Positions 34,419-43,156 of a stretch of 64,000 nt of DNA are shown here, piece after piece. The number at the start of each line of letters is the position of its first letter. Position 1 is the first letter of the stretch. The stretch is from JAEDHM01 sp964368645 (GTDB lineage Bacteria > Bacillota > Clostridia > Christensenellales > CAG-1252), in assembly GCA_964368645.1 (NCBI GenBank), contig CAYJBY010000015.1, positions 6,747 through 70,746 of the forward strand, read 5' to 3'. Below the pieces are notes generated by a model, which had not been told where the DNA came from, made no database searches, and saw only the letters and a list, made by a program, of their open reading frames with translations. A program made the position numbers and the translations under genes.

Positions 34419-35005
34419 GAAACGCAGTAATCAACAGAAAAACCAAGGAAACCGACGTCACACTTACGCTTAACCTTGACGGCAGCGGCACGTATTCCAT
34501 AGACTCGGGCTGTAATTTTCTTAACCATATGCTGGAGCTGTTTACAAAGCACGGCAATTTTGACCTGACTCTTACCTGTAAGGGCGATACCGAGGTAGAT
34601 ATGCACCACTCGGTAGAGGATATAGGTATTTGCTTGGGCAAGGCGTTCAAAGCCGCTTTAGGCGACAAAAAGGGGATTAACAGATACGGCGACATTATCC
34701 TGCCTATGGACGAAGCCCTGATTTTGACAGCGTTGGATTTCAGCGGTAGGGATTATCTCAATTTCGACGTGACCTTTCCCGTGGATTACAGAGTGGGCGA
34801 TTTGGATACAGAGCTTATCAAGGAATTCTTTTTCGGTTTTACACGCAACGCAGAGCTGACTCTCCACGTTAAGAAGCTGGCAGGCAACAACGTACACCAT
34901 ATTGCTGAGGGCATTTTCAAGGCTTTTGCTCGTGCGCTTAAGAAAGCGGTGGCGATAGATCCTGCCTGCGCGGACGTTTTACCCTCCACAAAGGGCGTTC
35001 TATGA
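34415..35005 (+). CDS. hisB: Imidazoleglycerol-phosphate dehydratase
   Basis: 196 residues: the dehydratase domain only, without the phosphatase domain of the enterobacterial bifunctional HisB. GSGTYSIDSGCNFLNHMLEL, DVEMHHSVEDI-type metal site (DTEVDMHHSVEDIGICLGKA here, His residues for Mn), and VHHIAEGIFKAFARAL match the family. It dehydrates imidazole glycerol phosphate. The separate histidinol-phosphate phosphatase is not in the window. Overlaps hisC and hisH by 4 bp each. Confidence 0.96.
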   Translation: MRNAVINRKTKETDVTLTLNLDGSGTYSIDSGCNFLNHMLELFTKHGNFDLTLTCKGDTEVDMHHSVEDIGICLGKAFKAALGDKKGINRYGDIILPMDEALILTALDFSGRDYLNFDVTFPVDYRVGDLDTELIKEFFFGFTRNAELTLHVKKLAGNNVHHIAEGIFKAFARALKKAVAIDPACADVLPSTKGVL

Positions 35006-35601
35006 TTGCGGTTATCGACTACGGCGTAGGCAACCTATACTCCCTTGTCTGCTCCCTAAACCATATCGGCGCGGAAGCGGTTGTCACCTCGGATATAGAG
35101 GTTATCCGCTCCTCGGACAAGATTATTCTTCCGGGAGTGGGGGCTTTCGCAGACGCAAGGGCAAAACTCAACGACACAGGGCTGATACCCACCCTTAACG
35201 CAGAGGTTAAGTCGGGGAAACCCCTGCTAGGTATCTGCTTGGGTATGCAAATGCTGTACGAGCGTAGCTACGAATACGGCTGTCACGAGGGTTTGGGCTA
35301 CATTAAGGGCGAGGTTGTACCCTTCAAACTGCCTGCTGAGCTAAAAGTTCCGCATATGGGTTGGAATTCCCTCAACCTCCTAAAGCCCTGTCCGCTGACC
35401 AAGTACGTAACGGACGGCGACTACGTTTATTTTGTACACAGTTATTACGCCGCAATCGGCGAAAACACCGTAGCCTCCGCAGAATACGGAGTCGGCGTTA
35501 CGGCGATAACCCAGAACGGCAACGTGTTCGGCACCCAATTTCACCCAGAAAAAAGCGGAGAAACGGGGTTAAATATACTACGGGCATTTCAAGAGCTATA
35601 A
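35002..35601 (+). CDS. hisH: Imidazole glycerol phosphate synthase, glutaminase subunit
   Basis: 199 residues. AVIDYGVGNLYSLVCSLNHI at the start, nucleophile Cys in PLLGICLGMQMLYERS, and catalytic His/Glu in GTQFHPEKSGETGL. It releases ammonia from glutamine and passes it to HisF. Confidence 0.96.
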   Translation: MIAVIDYGVGNLYSLVCSLNHIGAEAVVTSDIEVIRSSDKIILPGVGAFADARAKLNDTGLIPTLNAEVKSGKPLLGICLGMQMLYERSYEYGCHEGLGYIKGEVVPFKLPAELKVPHMGWNSLNLLKPCPLTKYVTDGDYVYFVHSYYAAIGENTVASAEYGVGVTAITQNGNVFGTQFHPEKSGETGLNILRAFQEL

Positions 35602-35625
35602 ATAGCAAAAATATCGGAGCTTACT

Positions 35626-36336
35626 ATGAAAATTTATCCTGCAATAGACATACGCAACGGTAAAGCGGTACGGCTTTTAAGAGGCGATTACAATAAGGAA
35701 ACGGTTTACGACTCCGATCCGCTGACGGTCGCTCTCGGTTTTTTTGCCAAGGGAGCAAGTCACTTGCACCTAGTGGACTTAGACGGAGCGGCAAGCGGCA
35801 ACACGGACAACCGAGCCTTAATCGAGAGAATTGTCGGAGCTTACGGAGCTTTTGTGGAAATCGGCGGCGGTATCCGCACCCTGAAAGCGGCGGAAGATTA
35901 CGTTAATAGCGGAGCAAAAAGGATAATACTTGGTTCGGCGGCATACGAGAATCCGCGGCTTTTAGCGAACTGCCTTGACAAGCTGGGCGACAAGGTTGCC
36001 GTAGGCGTGGACGCTATCAACGGACTGGTGGCTATTCACGGTTGGAAGACCGTCACCGACCTCAACGCCTTCGAGTTCTGCGACAAGCTTTATTCTCAAG
36101 GCGTAAAAACCGTGATATATACGGACATTTCCAAAGACGGCGCAATGTGCGGACCTAACTTTGAGGCGTACAACGTACTGGCAAAAACCAACCTTAATAT
36201 TATCGCTTCGGGGGGCGTTAGCTCGCTAGACGACCTAGCCCGTCTTAAGACAAGCGGCGTATTCGGCGCGATACTTGGCAAATCGCTGTACGAGGGGGCA
36301 ATCGACTTAACCGACGCCCTCAAGCTGGAGGATTAG
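35626..36336 (+). CDS. hisA: ProFAR isomerase
   Basis: 236 residues, a TIM barrel. IYPAIDIRNGKAVRLLRGDY (catalytic Asp), HLVDLDGAASGNTDN, and the second Asp in YTDISKDGAMCGPNFE. It isomerises ProFAR to PRFAR. It has its own ribosome site and lies 24 bp after hisH. Confidence 0.95.
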   Translation: MKIYPAIDIRNGKAVRLLRGDYNKETVYDSDPLTVALGFFAKGASHLHLVDLDGAASGNTDNRALIERIVGAYGAFVEIGGGIRTLKAAEDYVNSGAKRIILGSAAYENPRLLANCLDKLGDKVAVGVDAINGLVAIHGWKTVTDLNAFEFCDKLYSQGVKTVIYTDISKDGAMCGPNFEAYNVLAKTNLNIIASGGVSSLDDLARLKTSGVFGAILGKSLYEGAIDLTDALKLED

Positions 36337-36337
36337 T

Positions 36338-37096
36338 ATGCTGGCAAAAAGGATAATTCCCTGCTTAGACGTGAGAAACGGACGCGTAGTCAAGGGTACG
36401 AATTTCGCAGGCTTAAAGGACGTGGAAAGTCCTGTAAAACTAGCGGAATTTTATAACGAATCGGGAGCGGACGAGCTGGTTTTTTACGATATAACCGCCT
36501 CAAGCGAGGGGCGTAAGCTGTTCACCGATACGCTTACGGAAGCCGCGTCCAAGATTTTTATTCCCTTAACGGTAGGGGGCGGCATTGGCGGCATAGAGGA
36601 CTTTGACAGAGTTCTGAAATGCGGCGCGGACAAGGTCAGCGTCAACAGCGGCGCAATAAGGAACCCGTCACTGGTAGGCGAGGCGGCAAAAAAGTACGGC
36701 AATCAGTGCGTAGTGCTTTCTATGGACGTCAAGCTGATAGACGGGCGGTATATGATTTTCGCCAAGGGCGGCAGGGAGTACACGGGCATTGCCGCTTTGG
36801 AATGGGCGCACCGCGGTCAGGAGGAGGGCGCAGGCGAACTGGTAGTCAACAGCATAGACACGGACGGCGTTAAAGGCGGCTTTGACGCAGATATGCTTAA
36901 CGCCATAGGTTCAAGAGTTTCTATCCCCGTAATCGCCTCGGGCGGCGCAGGCAAAAAAGAGGATTTTTTGACTCTTTTCAAGGAAGTACCCTGTGCGGAC
37001 GCAGGCTTGGCGGCAAGCATCTTCCACTATAAGGAGTTGAGTATTAAAGAGTTAAAAACCTACCTCGCGGCTAACGGAGTGGCGGTAAGGCTATAG
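36338..37096 (+). CDS. hisF: Imidazole glycerol phosphate synthase, cyclase subunit
   Basis: 252 residues, a TIM barrel paralogous to HisA. RIIPCLDVRNGRVVKGTNF, VGGGIGGIEDFDRVLKCGAD, and the catalytic Asp in VVNSIDTDGVKGGFD. It uses ammonia from HisH to turn PRFAR into imidazole glycerol phosphate and AICAR, which feeds the AICAR transformylase of the purine operon. Starts 1 bp after hisA. Confidence 0.97.
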   Translation: MLAKRIIPCLDVRNGRVVKGTNFAGLKDVESPVKLAEFYNESGADELVFYDITASSEGRKLFTDTLTEAASKIFIPLTVGGGIGGIEDFDRVLKCGADKVSVNSGAIRNPSLVGEAAKKYGNQCVVLSMDVKLIDGRYMIFAKGGREYTGIAALEWAHRGQEEGAGELVVNSIDTDGVKGGFDADMLNAIGSRVSIPVIASGGAGKKEDFLTLFKEVPCADAGLAASIFHYKELSIKELKTYLAANGVAVRL

Positions 37097-37398
37097 GCGG
37101 TAAGTAACACGGACTAACCGCGATTACTGAAAACCAACCACGTGGCACTTAACCATTGACTAACTACGATTACAGCTATTTAATCACACGGCAAATAACC
37201 ACGAACTAACTTAGCTTACGGTTTTTCAATCTCACAGCAAGCACGGACTAACCACGATTACTGCTATTTAACCACACGGCAAGCAAAAAAGTTTGCTACA
37301 AAAATTACTTCCCTTTACTTAACGGTAAAAGTAACTTCAATACGATTTACGGACTGCACGCAACAATTCAGCGCGGCGGCGCAACATAGGAGATAATT
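37097..37398. repeat. Degenerate repeat between hisF and hisIE
   Basis: Variants of GGACTAACCACGATTACTG then CTATTTAACCACACGGCAAG occur at about 37110, 37158 and 37245. No gene. The block interrupts an operon whose other genes overlap or nearly touch. Confidence 0.75.
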
Positions 37399-38046
37399 AT
37401 GATTACATTGGAACAACTGAAATTCGACGCTAACGGTTTAATCCCTGCGGTAGTCACCGACTACTACACCAAGGAAGTGTTGACCGTAGCTTATATGAAT
37501 GCCGAAAGCCTGAAAATCAGTATGGAAAAGGGCTTGACCTGTTTTTGGAGCCGTTCTCGCAAGGAGCTGTGGCTCAAGGGCGAAACCAGCGGCAACTATC
37601 AGCACATAGTGGCGATAACCGCGGACTGCGATTACGATGCACTGACCGTTGAGGTTGTCAAGGACGGACCTGCTTGTCATCTGGGCGAGGAAAGCTGTTT
37701 TCATAACGCGCTATGGGTGTCGTCGGAGCTGAAACAATTTTCTCTTAACGGACTTTACGAGCTTATTGCAGGGCGCAAAACCAACCCCAAGGAAGGCAGT
37801 TACACCACCTATCTGTTTGAAAAGGGTATCGACAAAATACTCAAAAAGGTAGGCGAGGAGTGTACCGAGGTAATCGTTGCAGGCAAGGGCGGCGACAAAA
37901 CCGAAACCACCTTTGAAATCGCGGACTTGGTATATCACACAATGGTGTTGATGGTGCAAAGCGGCATAGGGATTAACGACGTTATCGACGAGTTGGCAAA
38001 ACGCCACGTTATCGACAAAAAGGTCAAGCAGGAAACCCTTAAATAA
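37399..38046 (+). CDS. hisIE: Phosphoribosyl-AMP cyclohydrolase / phosphoribosyl-ATP pyrophosphohydrolase
   Basis: 215 residues, a fusion of two domains. The N-terminal HisI part (1-110) has LTVAYMNAESLKISMEKG, FWSRSRKELWLKGETSGN and the zinc site DCDYDAL and GPACHLGEESCF. The C-terminal HisE part (about 115-215) has KKVGEECTEVIVAG and EIADLVYHTMVLM. It performs the second and third steps of histidine synthesis. It has ribosome site GGAGATA. Although on the same strand, it is 302 bp after hisF, so it may have its own promoter; none is clear. Confidence 0.96.
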   Translation: MITLEQLKFDANGLIPAVVTDYYTKEVLTVAYMNAESLKISMEKGLTCFWSRSRKELWLKGETSGNYQHIVAITADCDYDALTVEVVKDGPACHLGEESCFHNALWVSSELKQFSLNGLYELIAGRKTNPKEGSYTTYLFEKGIDKILKKVGEECTEVIVAGKGGDKTETTFEIADLVYHTMVLMVQSGIGINDVIDELAKRHVIDKKVKQETLK

Positions 38047-38460
38047 CCGCGGCTTTTCCAGTTCTGTACCCCCACACGGAGTGAGCATAAAAAACCTAGT
38101 CCGAGTTGTGCGCCCATACGGAGAAGGTAGCAATTTCAGCCTTAGCCAACGCGAGAGGGCAAGCCTATCCTTCGAAAAGGTGGGATAGAAAAGGCTTTTT
38201 CTTAACCTAATCGGTATTGGATAAAATTGAGTTTATCCGCAATCACTGTCGGATAAAAATGCTTGTCCGCAATTATAATCAAGGTTTATAGACAAGGGTT
38301 TATCTTTAATCAAGGTTGATAAAGACATTTATCTTCTATCACTGTCGGGTATAGGGATTTATTTTCAATCAATTTTAGATAAAGGCGTTTATCTTCTATC
38401 ACTGTCGGATAAAGGTGTCTATCTTTAATCACTGTCGGATAAAGACGTTTATCTTCCATC
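38047..38460. repeat. 30-bp tandem repeat after hisIE
   Basis: From about 38215 to 38460 the unit ATCACTGTCGGATAAAGGCG plus TTTATCTTCT repeats with a 30-bp period (units end at about 38310, 38340, 38370, 38400, 38430 and 38460), about eight copies, degenerate to the left. There are no unique spacers, so it is not CRISPR. 38047-38214 shows no gene. Confidence 0.9.
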
Positions 38461-38461
38461 A

Positions 38462-38501
38462 AAAAAGTCCGTATCGTATCGTCGATAACGGACTTTTTGT
38501 T
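38462..38501. terminator. Bidirectional terminator after the his operon
   Basis: Stem AAAAAGTCCGT with ACGGACTTTTT (38462-38472 and 38488-38498); the loop can also pair internally (ATCG with CGAT). A and T runs on both sides mean it also serves the convergent esterase gene. Confidence 0.8.
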
Positions 38502-38543
38502 ATGCTAAGTTGTGGGTTAATGGATAGTGATAGAGAATTAGGG

Positions 38544-39434
38544 TTAATTAAGGTGCGCCTTAAAGAACTCCACCATTCCGCCGTTGACCTTTTTTGCCTC
38601 CTCGTGGTCGGGATAGAGAATATTGTAAACGTGCTCTAAGGTATCCCCCTCAACGATAGGCTCCGACAGGAAGAACAGCTTGCAGTCCGCGCCCTTAGCT
38701 TTTAGCTCCTCGTAATAGGAGAGGGTGAATTTGTGCAGGAAGTCATCGCGTCCGGAAATCAGCGTGCAGGGTATCATCGGAGTAGGCAGTGAGGTGTCGA
38801 AGTCCAAAGCCTTAAAGTAAGGACTGCGCTTATAGCCCTTGCCGACTATCTCGCGGAAGTAAAGTCCTGCGCCGAAGAACATCATTTTAGAGGGAGCAAG
38901 TGCGCCGCAGGTAAAGTTGACCGCGCGGAAGTTAAGGGTGGGCTTAACGCCGAAAAGCTCCTGTCTTTCCTTACTTGCCATAATATTGACGGTTAAAGCC
39001 GCAAGGTGTCCGCCTGCGGAGTCACCGGTCAAAAATGCGTTATTGAGGTCAAATCCGTACTCGTCCGCCAGCTCCGCCACCTTAGCGTACAGCGCGAAAA
39101 CGTCTTTCACCTGCTCGTCAAAGCTGACCTCGAAAGCCAGTCGATAGGAAAAACTCACCACGGCAAAGCCCTGAAGAGCCAGCCATCTGTCGTAGAAGCG
39201 GTTAAGCTCCTTATCGCCGTACCACCAGCCGCCGCCGTGAATGTCCACGATTACAGGCAGCTTGCCCTCTACGCCGGTGGGGCGATAGACGTTAAGCAGT
39301 CTTGCAGGAGTGCCGCCTTCGGCATAAGGAATATCCTTAACAACGGTAACGCCCTCAGCCTCGGTCAAGGTCGCCATACGCTTGGTGTCGTTGGTATCTG
39401 CGATTTTGCAAAACATCTTACCAAATAATTTCAT
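38544..39434 (-). CDS. Alpha/beta hydrolase, HSL/acetyl-esterase type
   Basis: 296 residues. VDIHGGGWWYGDKE is the oxyanion-hole HGGGW motif, and GDSAGGHLAAL carries the nucleophile Ser. The acid is probably in SGRDDFLHK and the His in LEHVYNIL. The 40 residues before the fold (KDIPYAEGGTPARLLNVYRP) fit BD-FAE/HSL-type esterases. No signal peptide, so cytoplasmic. A paralogue of about the same length is at 59403-60320. Substrate unknown. Confidence 0.88.
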   Translation of the reverse strand: MKLFGKMFCKIADTNDTKRMATLTEAEGVTVVKDIPYAEGGTPARLLNVYRPTGVEGKLPVIVDIHGGGWWYGDKELNRFYDRWLALQGFAVVSFSYRLAFEVSFDEQVKDVFALYAKVAELADEYGFDLNNAFLTGDSAGGHLAALTVNIMASKERQELFGVKPTLNFRAVNFTCGALAPSKMMFFGAGLYFREIVGKGYKRSPYFKALDFDTSLPTPMIPCTLISGRDDFLHKFTLSYYEELKAKGADCKLFFLSEPIVEGDTLEHVYNILYPDHEEAKKVNGGMVEFFKAHLN

Positions 39435-39455
39435 AATCCGCTCCTCAAAAAAGAA

Positions 39456-39508
39456 TATCCGCAGTTAAACTGCGGATACATTATATCATACTTATCCTTG
39501 TTTTGCAA
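39456..39508 (-). promoter_or_regulatory. Promoter and palindromic site of the esterase gene
   Basis: TTGCAA (39503-39508), 17 bp, TATAAT (39480-39485) on the minus strand. A perfect inverted repeat, TATCCGCAG and CTGCGGATA around a 5-nt centre (39456-39478), covers the expected start point, as an operator would. Read as RNA it is a hairpin before a U-rich run, so attenuation is an alternative. Confidence 0.65.
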
Positions 39509-39567
39509 TACGCTTATCGTTTAGTTTCCTTGAGGTTTGAGCCTTAACTCTCACCGTAAGACGGGGA

Positions 39568-39882
39568 TTAACCTATGGCAACGTACACCGTTTCGCCGTC
39601 GGTAATCACGTAGGTGTAGCCATCGGGATACACAACTTGGTGTTTTTCGGTGGACTCGCTGTCCGCCTGCTCATAAATCACCAAACTCTTTTGACCTGCG
39701 GGGCTGTACGCTGTGGGTAACGTATCGCTGTCGCTGAACGAGAACGCGGTTTTTAATTTCATAAACGCGCCTTCCTCGTGATCGGCAAACATACAAAGGA
39801 AAGTAATTACCGCTACTACCGCCACGATACATACCGTCAACCCGATAACTAATTTTTTATAACCTTTATTAGTGGTGCTCAT
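39568..39882 (-). CDS. Small single-pass membrane protein
   Basis: 104 residues: a basic N-terminus MSTTNKGYKK, one membrane segment (about 11-30, LVIGLTVCIVAVVAVITFLC) and an outside domain of about 70 residues ending VYPDGYTYVITDGETVYVAI. No Cys suitable for lipid attachment directly after the segment. Ribosome site AGGAGG. No family recognised. Confidence 0.7.
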   Translation of the reverse strand: MSTTNKGYKKLVIGLTVCIVAVVAVITFLCMFADHEEGAFMKLKTAFSFSDSDTLPTAYSPAGQKSLVIYEQADSESTEKHQVVYPDGYTYVITDGETVYVAIG

Positions 39883-39974
39883 TAGTGGTTACCTCCTTGT
39901 TAAGTAATTTTGCCCCGTTTTCCTGTCTTCTACTTATATTATATTATTGACGTGCGCGTTAAAGTCAATACGGG

Positions 39975-40500
39975 TTTTTAATAATTTCTTAACTTTGACT
40001 TAATTTTTAATTACTCAACTATCGTAAAAAAGGCACTTCTATCCTTTTTTAGCCCAAAACCCCGATTCTACCCCTGCAACCGCTTCCACCCCTACCACTT
40101 TCCGCTTACTCCACCGATACCACCGTTTCCCCTGTACCACCGCTAACGCCCATTCCGATTATTTCTCTTTTACCCCCTATTCACGGTTTCCAATATTACC
40201 ACCCTTTACGCTACACTTTCTGCCCCGTTACCACCGCTAACGACTATTCCAACTATTTCTCTTTTACCACCTATTCACGGTTTCCAATATTACCACCCTT
40301 TACGTTACACTTTCTGCCCCCGTTACCACCGATACCACCTTTACCACTTTGTTCACCTCTGCTACCATTCCTCTTTATCCTTATATTTAATTATTAAGAT
40401 ACGGCTTTTCTCGACTTAGTTCTTCTCGGCTTAATTCTTCTTTGTTCGGATTTCCTCGTTTTGTTTTTTTCTTTTTTCTTCTCCGTTTGCCCTTAAAGCG
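39975..40500. repeat. C/T-rich region with two copies of a 94-bp repeat
   Basis: CACCGCTAACG occurs at 40138 and 40232; the 94-bp unit after it (ATTATTTCTCTTTTACC, then TTCACGGTTTCCAATATTAC) is repeated with few changes (about 40134-40227 and 40228-40321). The flanks are rich in TACCACC. No gene. Confidence 0.85.
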
Positions 40501-40531
40501 AAGCTGATTTTACTTTCATTTTCCATTGACC

Positions 40532-40560
40532 TTGAGTTTCCTTTCCCAATCTGCTATAAT
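40532..40560 (+). promoter_or_regulatory. Promoter of the iminopeptidase-like gene
   Basis: TTGAGT (40532-40537), 17 bp, TATAAT (40555-40560), 28 bp before the ATG, with AAGGAG as ribosome site. Confidence 0.7.
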
Positions 40561-40587
40561 TGATTTACAGAAAGAAGGAGCCGACTT

Positions 40588-41556
40588 ATGGATTACGTAA
40601 TTGACAGCCGTGATATTATTACGGTTAAAGGCACAAAATACTATCTTCGTATCCGCACCTGCAACGCGTCCAATCCCGTAGTGCTGTTTTTGCACGGCGG
40701 TTGCGGAAGCCCCGACAGGGCGCAGGTTATGAAGTATCAATCCCCCCTTGCGGAACATTTCACACTGGTAGCTTTTGACCAACGGGGAGCAGGGCTTGCC
40801 TATAACAGAAAGGAAGCGCGAAGCTTAGACCTCACAAAAGAGATTTACGTTGCCGACGTATTTAACGTAGTGTGTTACTTGAAAGATAGATTTAAGCAGG
40901 ATAAGGTAATAATAGTAGGGCACTCCTTCGGCTCGACGCTGGGCGTTTGGTACGCACAGCAATATCCCGAAACACTCAGGGCTTACGTGGGCATAGGGCA
41001 GTGCGTTGACTATGTGGAAAACGAAAAGCAATCCTATGACTGGACGCTTAACGAGGCTCGCCGAATCAACGACGCGAAGTCAGTCCAAACCTTGGAAGCA
41101 ATCGGCGCACCACTTGCTAACGGCAGATACGATGGCGACCACCTTAGCTGTCTTATCAAGCAAAGAGCGGTACTGCACAAGTTAGGCGGTGCGACCTACG
41201 CTAACCGCAGACCTTATTGGCAGGAACTGCTTTTCCACGAATTGCCGATAATGGTTAAGGAATACAACCTTATAGGGCTGATAAAATACGTTAAGGGCTT
41301 GACTTACAGCCCGAAAACCACCCTAGGCAACACCAACCCCGATTTTTTGAACACGGCAAAGGAGCTGTCGATTCCCGTTTATCTTCTGTTGGGGCGGCAC
41401 GACTTCAATTGCCCCGTGACGTTAGCGGAACAATGGTACAATCAATTAACCGCACCCGACAAAAAACTGATATATTTTGAAAATTCCGCCCACTCGCCCC
41501 AATGGGAAGAGCCGCAACAATGGAACGCCGCCTTTACCGCGCTGTTTTGCAATTAA
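40588..41556 (+). CDS. Alpha/beta hydrolase, proline iminopeptidase-like
   Basis: 322 residues. VVLFLHGGCGSPDRAQ is the HGG oxyanion region, VAFDQRGAGLAYNRK matches the family DQRGxGxS segment, and VGHSFGSTLGVWYAQQ holds the nucleophile Ser. Late residues YLLLGRHDFNCPV and FENSAHSPQWEEPQQW give the Asp and His. The overall plan is that of proline iminopeptidase-like S33 hydrolases. No signal peptide. Could cleave N-terminal residues from peptides or hydrolyse esters; not decidable here. Confidence 0.85.
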   Translation: MDYVIDSRDIITVKGTKYYLRIRTCNASNPVVLFLHGGCGSPDRAQVMKYQSPLAEHFTLVAFDQRGAGLAYNRKEARSLDLTKEIYVADVFNVVCYLKDRFKQDKVIIVGHSFGSTLGVWYAQQYPETLRAYVGIGQCVDYVENEKQSYDWTLNEARRINDAKSVQTLEAIGAPLANGRYDGDHLSCLIKQRAVLHKLGGATYANRRPYWQELLFHELPIMVKEYNLIGLIKYVKGLTYSPKTTLGNTNPDFLNTAKELSIPVYLLLGRHDFNCPVTLAEQWYNQLTAPDKKLIYFENSAHSPQWEEPQQWNAAFTALFCN

Positions 41557-41699
41557 GCGGTTGGAATTATATTAAATCACCCTTATTTTCCTTTGATTAG
41601 GTTGCGCGTATAAGCCTAACAAAGATTTTTCGCCCGTCTTAACTTACATTAGTCACTGCGCCGATTAAGTTTTTGCGCTACACGTGCTTGCTATATTTT

Positions 41700-41935
41700 G
41701 ATATTCCAACTCCACGTCTTTCTTGAAACCCTTTCTAATAGTTTTTCATTACCATTTTCCTTGCCTCTTTTCCGATTTTTTACCCCTTTTCCGATTTTGG
41801 TTGCTTTCCTGATTTTGGTTGTAATTTTTGCCTTTCTTCCGATTTTGGTTGCTTTTCCGATTTTCCGATTTTGCCCCTTTTCCGATTTTTTACCCCTTTT
41901 CTGATTTTACGATTTTCCCTTCTGTTCTCATTCGC
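41700..41935. repeat. T-rich short-period repeat
   Basis: TTCCGATTTTGGTTGCTTT-like units of 16-22 bp repeat irregularly between about 41765 and 41920, made from CCGATTTT and ACCCCTTT blocks. 41557-41700 shows nothing further. No gene. Confidence 0.7.
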
Positions 41936-41939
41936 ACAC

Positions 41940-41978
41940 AAAAAAACGGCGCAGACTTACGTTTGCGCCGTAATTTTT
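41940..41978 (-). terminator. Intrinsic terminator of gap
   Basis: Stem ACGGCGCA with TGCGCCGT (41946-41953, 41964-41971), loop of 10 nt, then seven U residues on the minus strand. Confidence 0.85.
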
Positions 41979-41996
41979 GTTAGGATACTTTACAGA

Positions 41997-43064
41997 TTAC
42001 TTGTTGAGGAAGTTAGCAAAGTACTTAATCGTTCTAACCATCTGGGTGGTGTAGCTGTTCTCGTTGTCGTACCAGCTTACTACCTGAACCTGATAGGTGT
42101 CGTCGTCGATCTTAGCGACCATAGTCTGAGTGGAATCAAACAGAGAGCCGTAAGCCATACCGATAACGTCGGAAGAAACGATCTGATCTACGTTGTAACC
42201 GAAAGACTCGGTAGCAGCAGCCTTCATAGCGGCATTGATACCGTCAACGGTAACGTCCTTGCCCTTAACAACAGCAACCAAAATGGTGGTGGAACCGGTA
42301 GCGGTAGGAACGCGCTGTGCGGAACCGATGAGCTTGCCGTTGAGCTCGGGGATAACCAAACCGATAGCCTTAGCAGCACCGGTGGAGTTAGGAACGATGT
42401 TCATTGCGCCCGCTCTGGAACGGCGAAGGTCGCCCTTACGCTGAGGACCGTCAAGAATCATCTGGTCGCCGGTGTAAGCGTGAACGGTGGTCATAATACC
42501 GCTCTGGATAGGAGCGTAATCGTTAAGAGCCTTAGCCATAGGAGCCAAGCAGTTGGTGGTGCAGCTAGCCGCGGAAATGATATTGTCCTCAGCGGTCAGG
42601 ATACCCTCGTTGACGTTGTAAACGATGGTGGGAAGATCGTTGCCTGCGGGAGCAGAGATAACGACTTTCTTCGCGCCGGCGTCGATGTGAGCCTGCGCCT
42701 TAGCCTTGCTGGTGTAAAAACCGGTGCATTCCAAAACTACGTCAACCTTGAGTTTCTTCCAAGGTAATTCGTTAGCCTTAGCCATTGCGTAAATAGTAAT
42801 CTCCTTGCCGTCAACGATGATAGCGCCGGGAGTCTTAACGGTCTTGCCGTCTTCCGCTAATATAGCGTCCTTGAAGTCAACGGTATGACCTTTTGCAATG
42901 TAGTTACCCTGCATAGTGTCGTACTTTAAGAGGTGAGCGAGCATCTTGGGGCTGGTCAAATCGTTAATAGCAACAACCTGATAACCCTTTGCGCCGAACA
43001 TCTGTCTGAAAGCCAAACGGCCGATTCTGCCGAAACCGTTAATCGCAACTCTTACATTTGCCAT
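41997..43064 (-). CDS. gap: Glyceraldehyde-3-phosphate dehydrogenase
   Basis: 355 residues, slightly longer than the usual 335 because of extra residues around 90. VRVAINGFGRIGRLAFRQM is the NAD-binding start, and ISAASCTTNCLAPMAKAL holds the catalytic Cys. GRLRRSRAG-like (KGDLRRSRAGAMNIVPNSTG here) and VVSWYDNENSYTTQMV complete the family. It oxidises glyceraldehyde-3-phosphate in glycolysis. Biased toward a few codons (AAG, GTT, ATC), consistent with high expression. Downstream of fba with its own promoter. Confidence 0.97.
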   Translation of the reverse strand: MANVRVAINGFGRIGRLAFRQMFGAKGYQVVAINDLTSPKMLAHLLKYDTMQGNYIAKGHTVDFKDAILAEDGKTVKTPGAIIVDGKEITIYAMAKANELPWKKLKVDVVLECTGFYTSKAKAQAHIDAGAKKVVISAPAGNDLPTIVYNVNEGILTAEDNIISAASCTTNCLAPMAKALNDYAPIQSGIMTTVHAYTGDQMILDGPQRKGDLRRSRAGAMNIVPNSTGAAKAIGLVIPELNGKLIGSAQRVPTATGSTTILVAVVKGKDVTVDGINAAMKAAATESFGYNVDQIVSSDVIGMAYGSLFDSTQTMVAKIDDDTYQVQVVSWYDNENSYTTQMVRTIKYFANFLNK

Positions 43065-43119
43065 AATTTTATATCCTCCGAATATAGATTTTTAGTTAAT
43101 GGATTGATAATCCTAGTTA

Positions 43120-43148
43120 ATTATACACACCCGAGGGTGTGAAGACAA
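43120..43148 (-). promoter_or_regulatory. gap promoter with palindrome filling the spacer
   Basis: On the minus strand TTGTCT (43143-43148) and TATAAT (43120-43125) are 17 bp apart. Within the spacer lies a perfect inverted repeat, CACACCC and GGGTGTG separated by 2 bp (43126-43141). A protein bound there would block RNA polymerase, so this looks like a repressor operator for gap. Confidence 0.75.
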
Positions 43149-43156
43149 GCAATTTT

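Noticed and set aside
38215..38460. CRISPR-like array with a 30-bp period
   Set aside because: Units follow each other without unique spacers and decay at one end; no cas genes nearby. The same applies to the 22-bp array at 11205.
41871..42767. 298-codon open frame opposite gap
   Set aside because: A shadow of the biased gap codons; it begins in T-rich repeat sequence.
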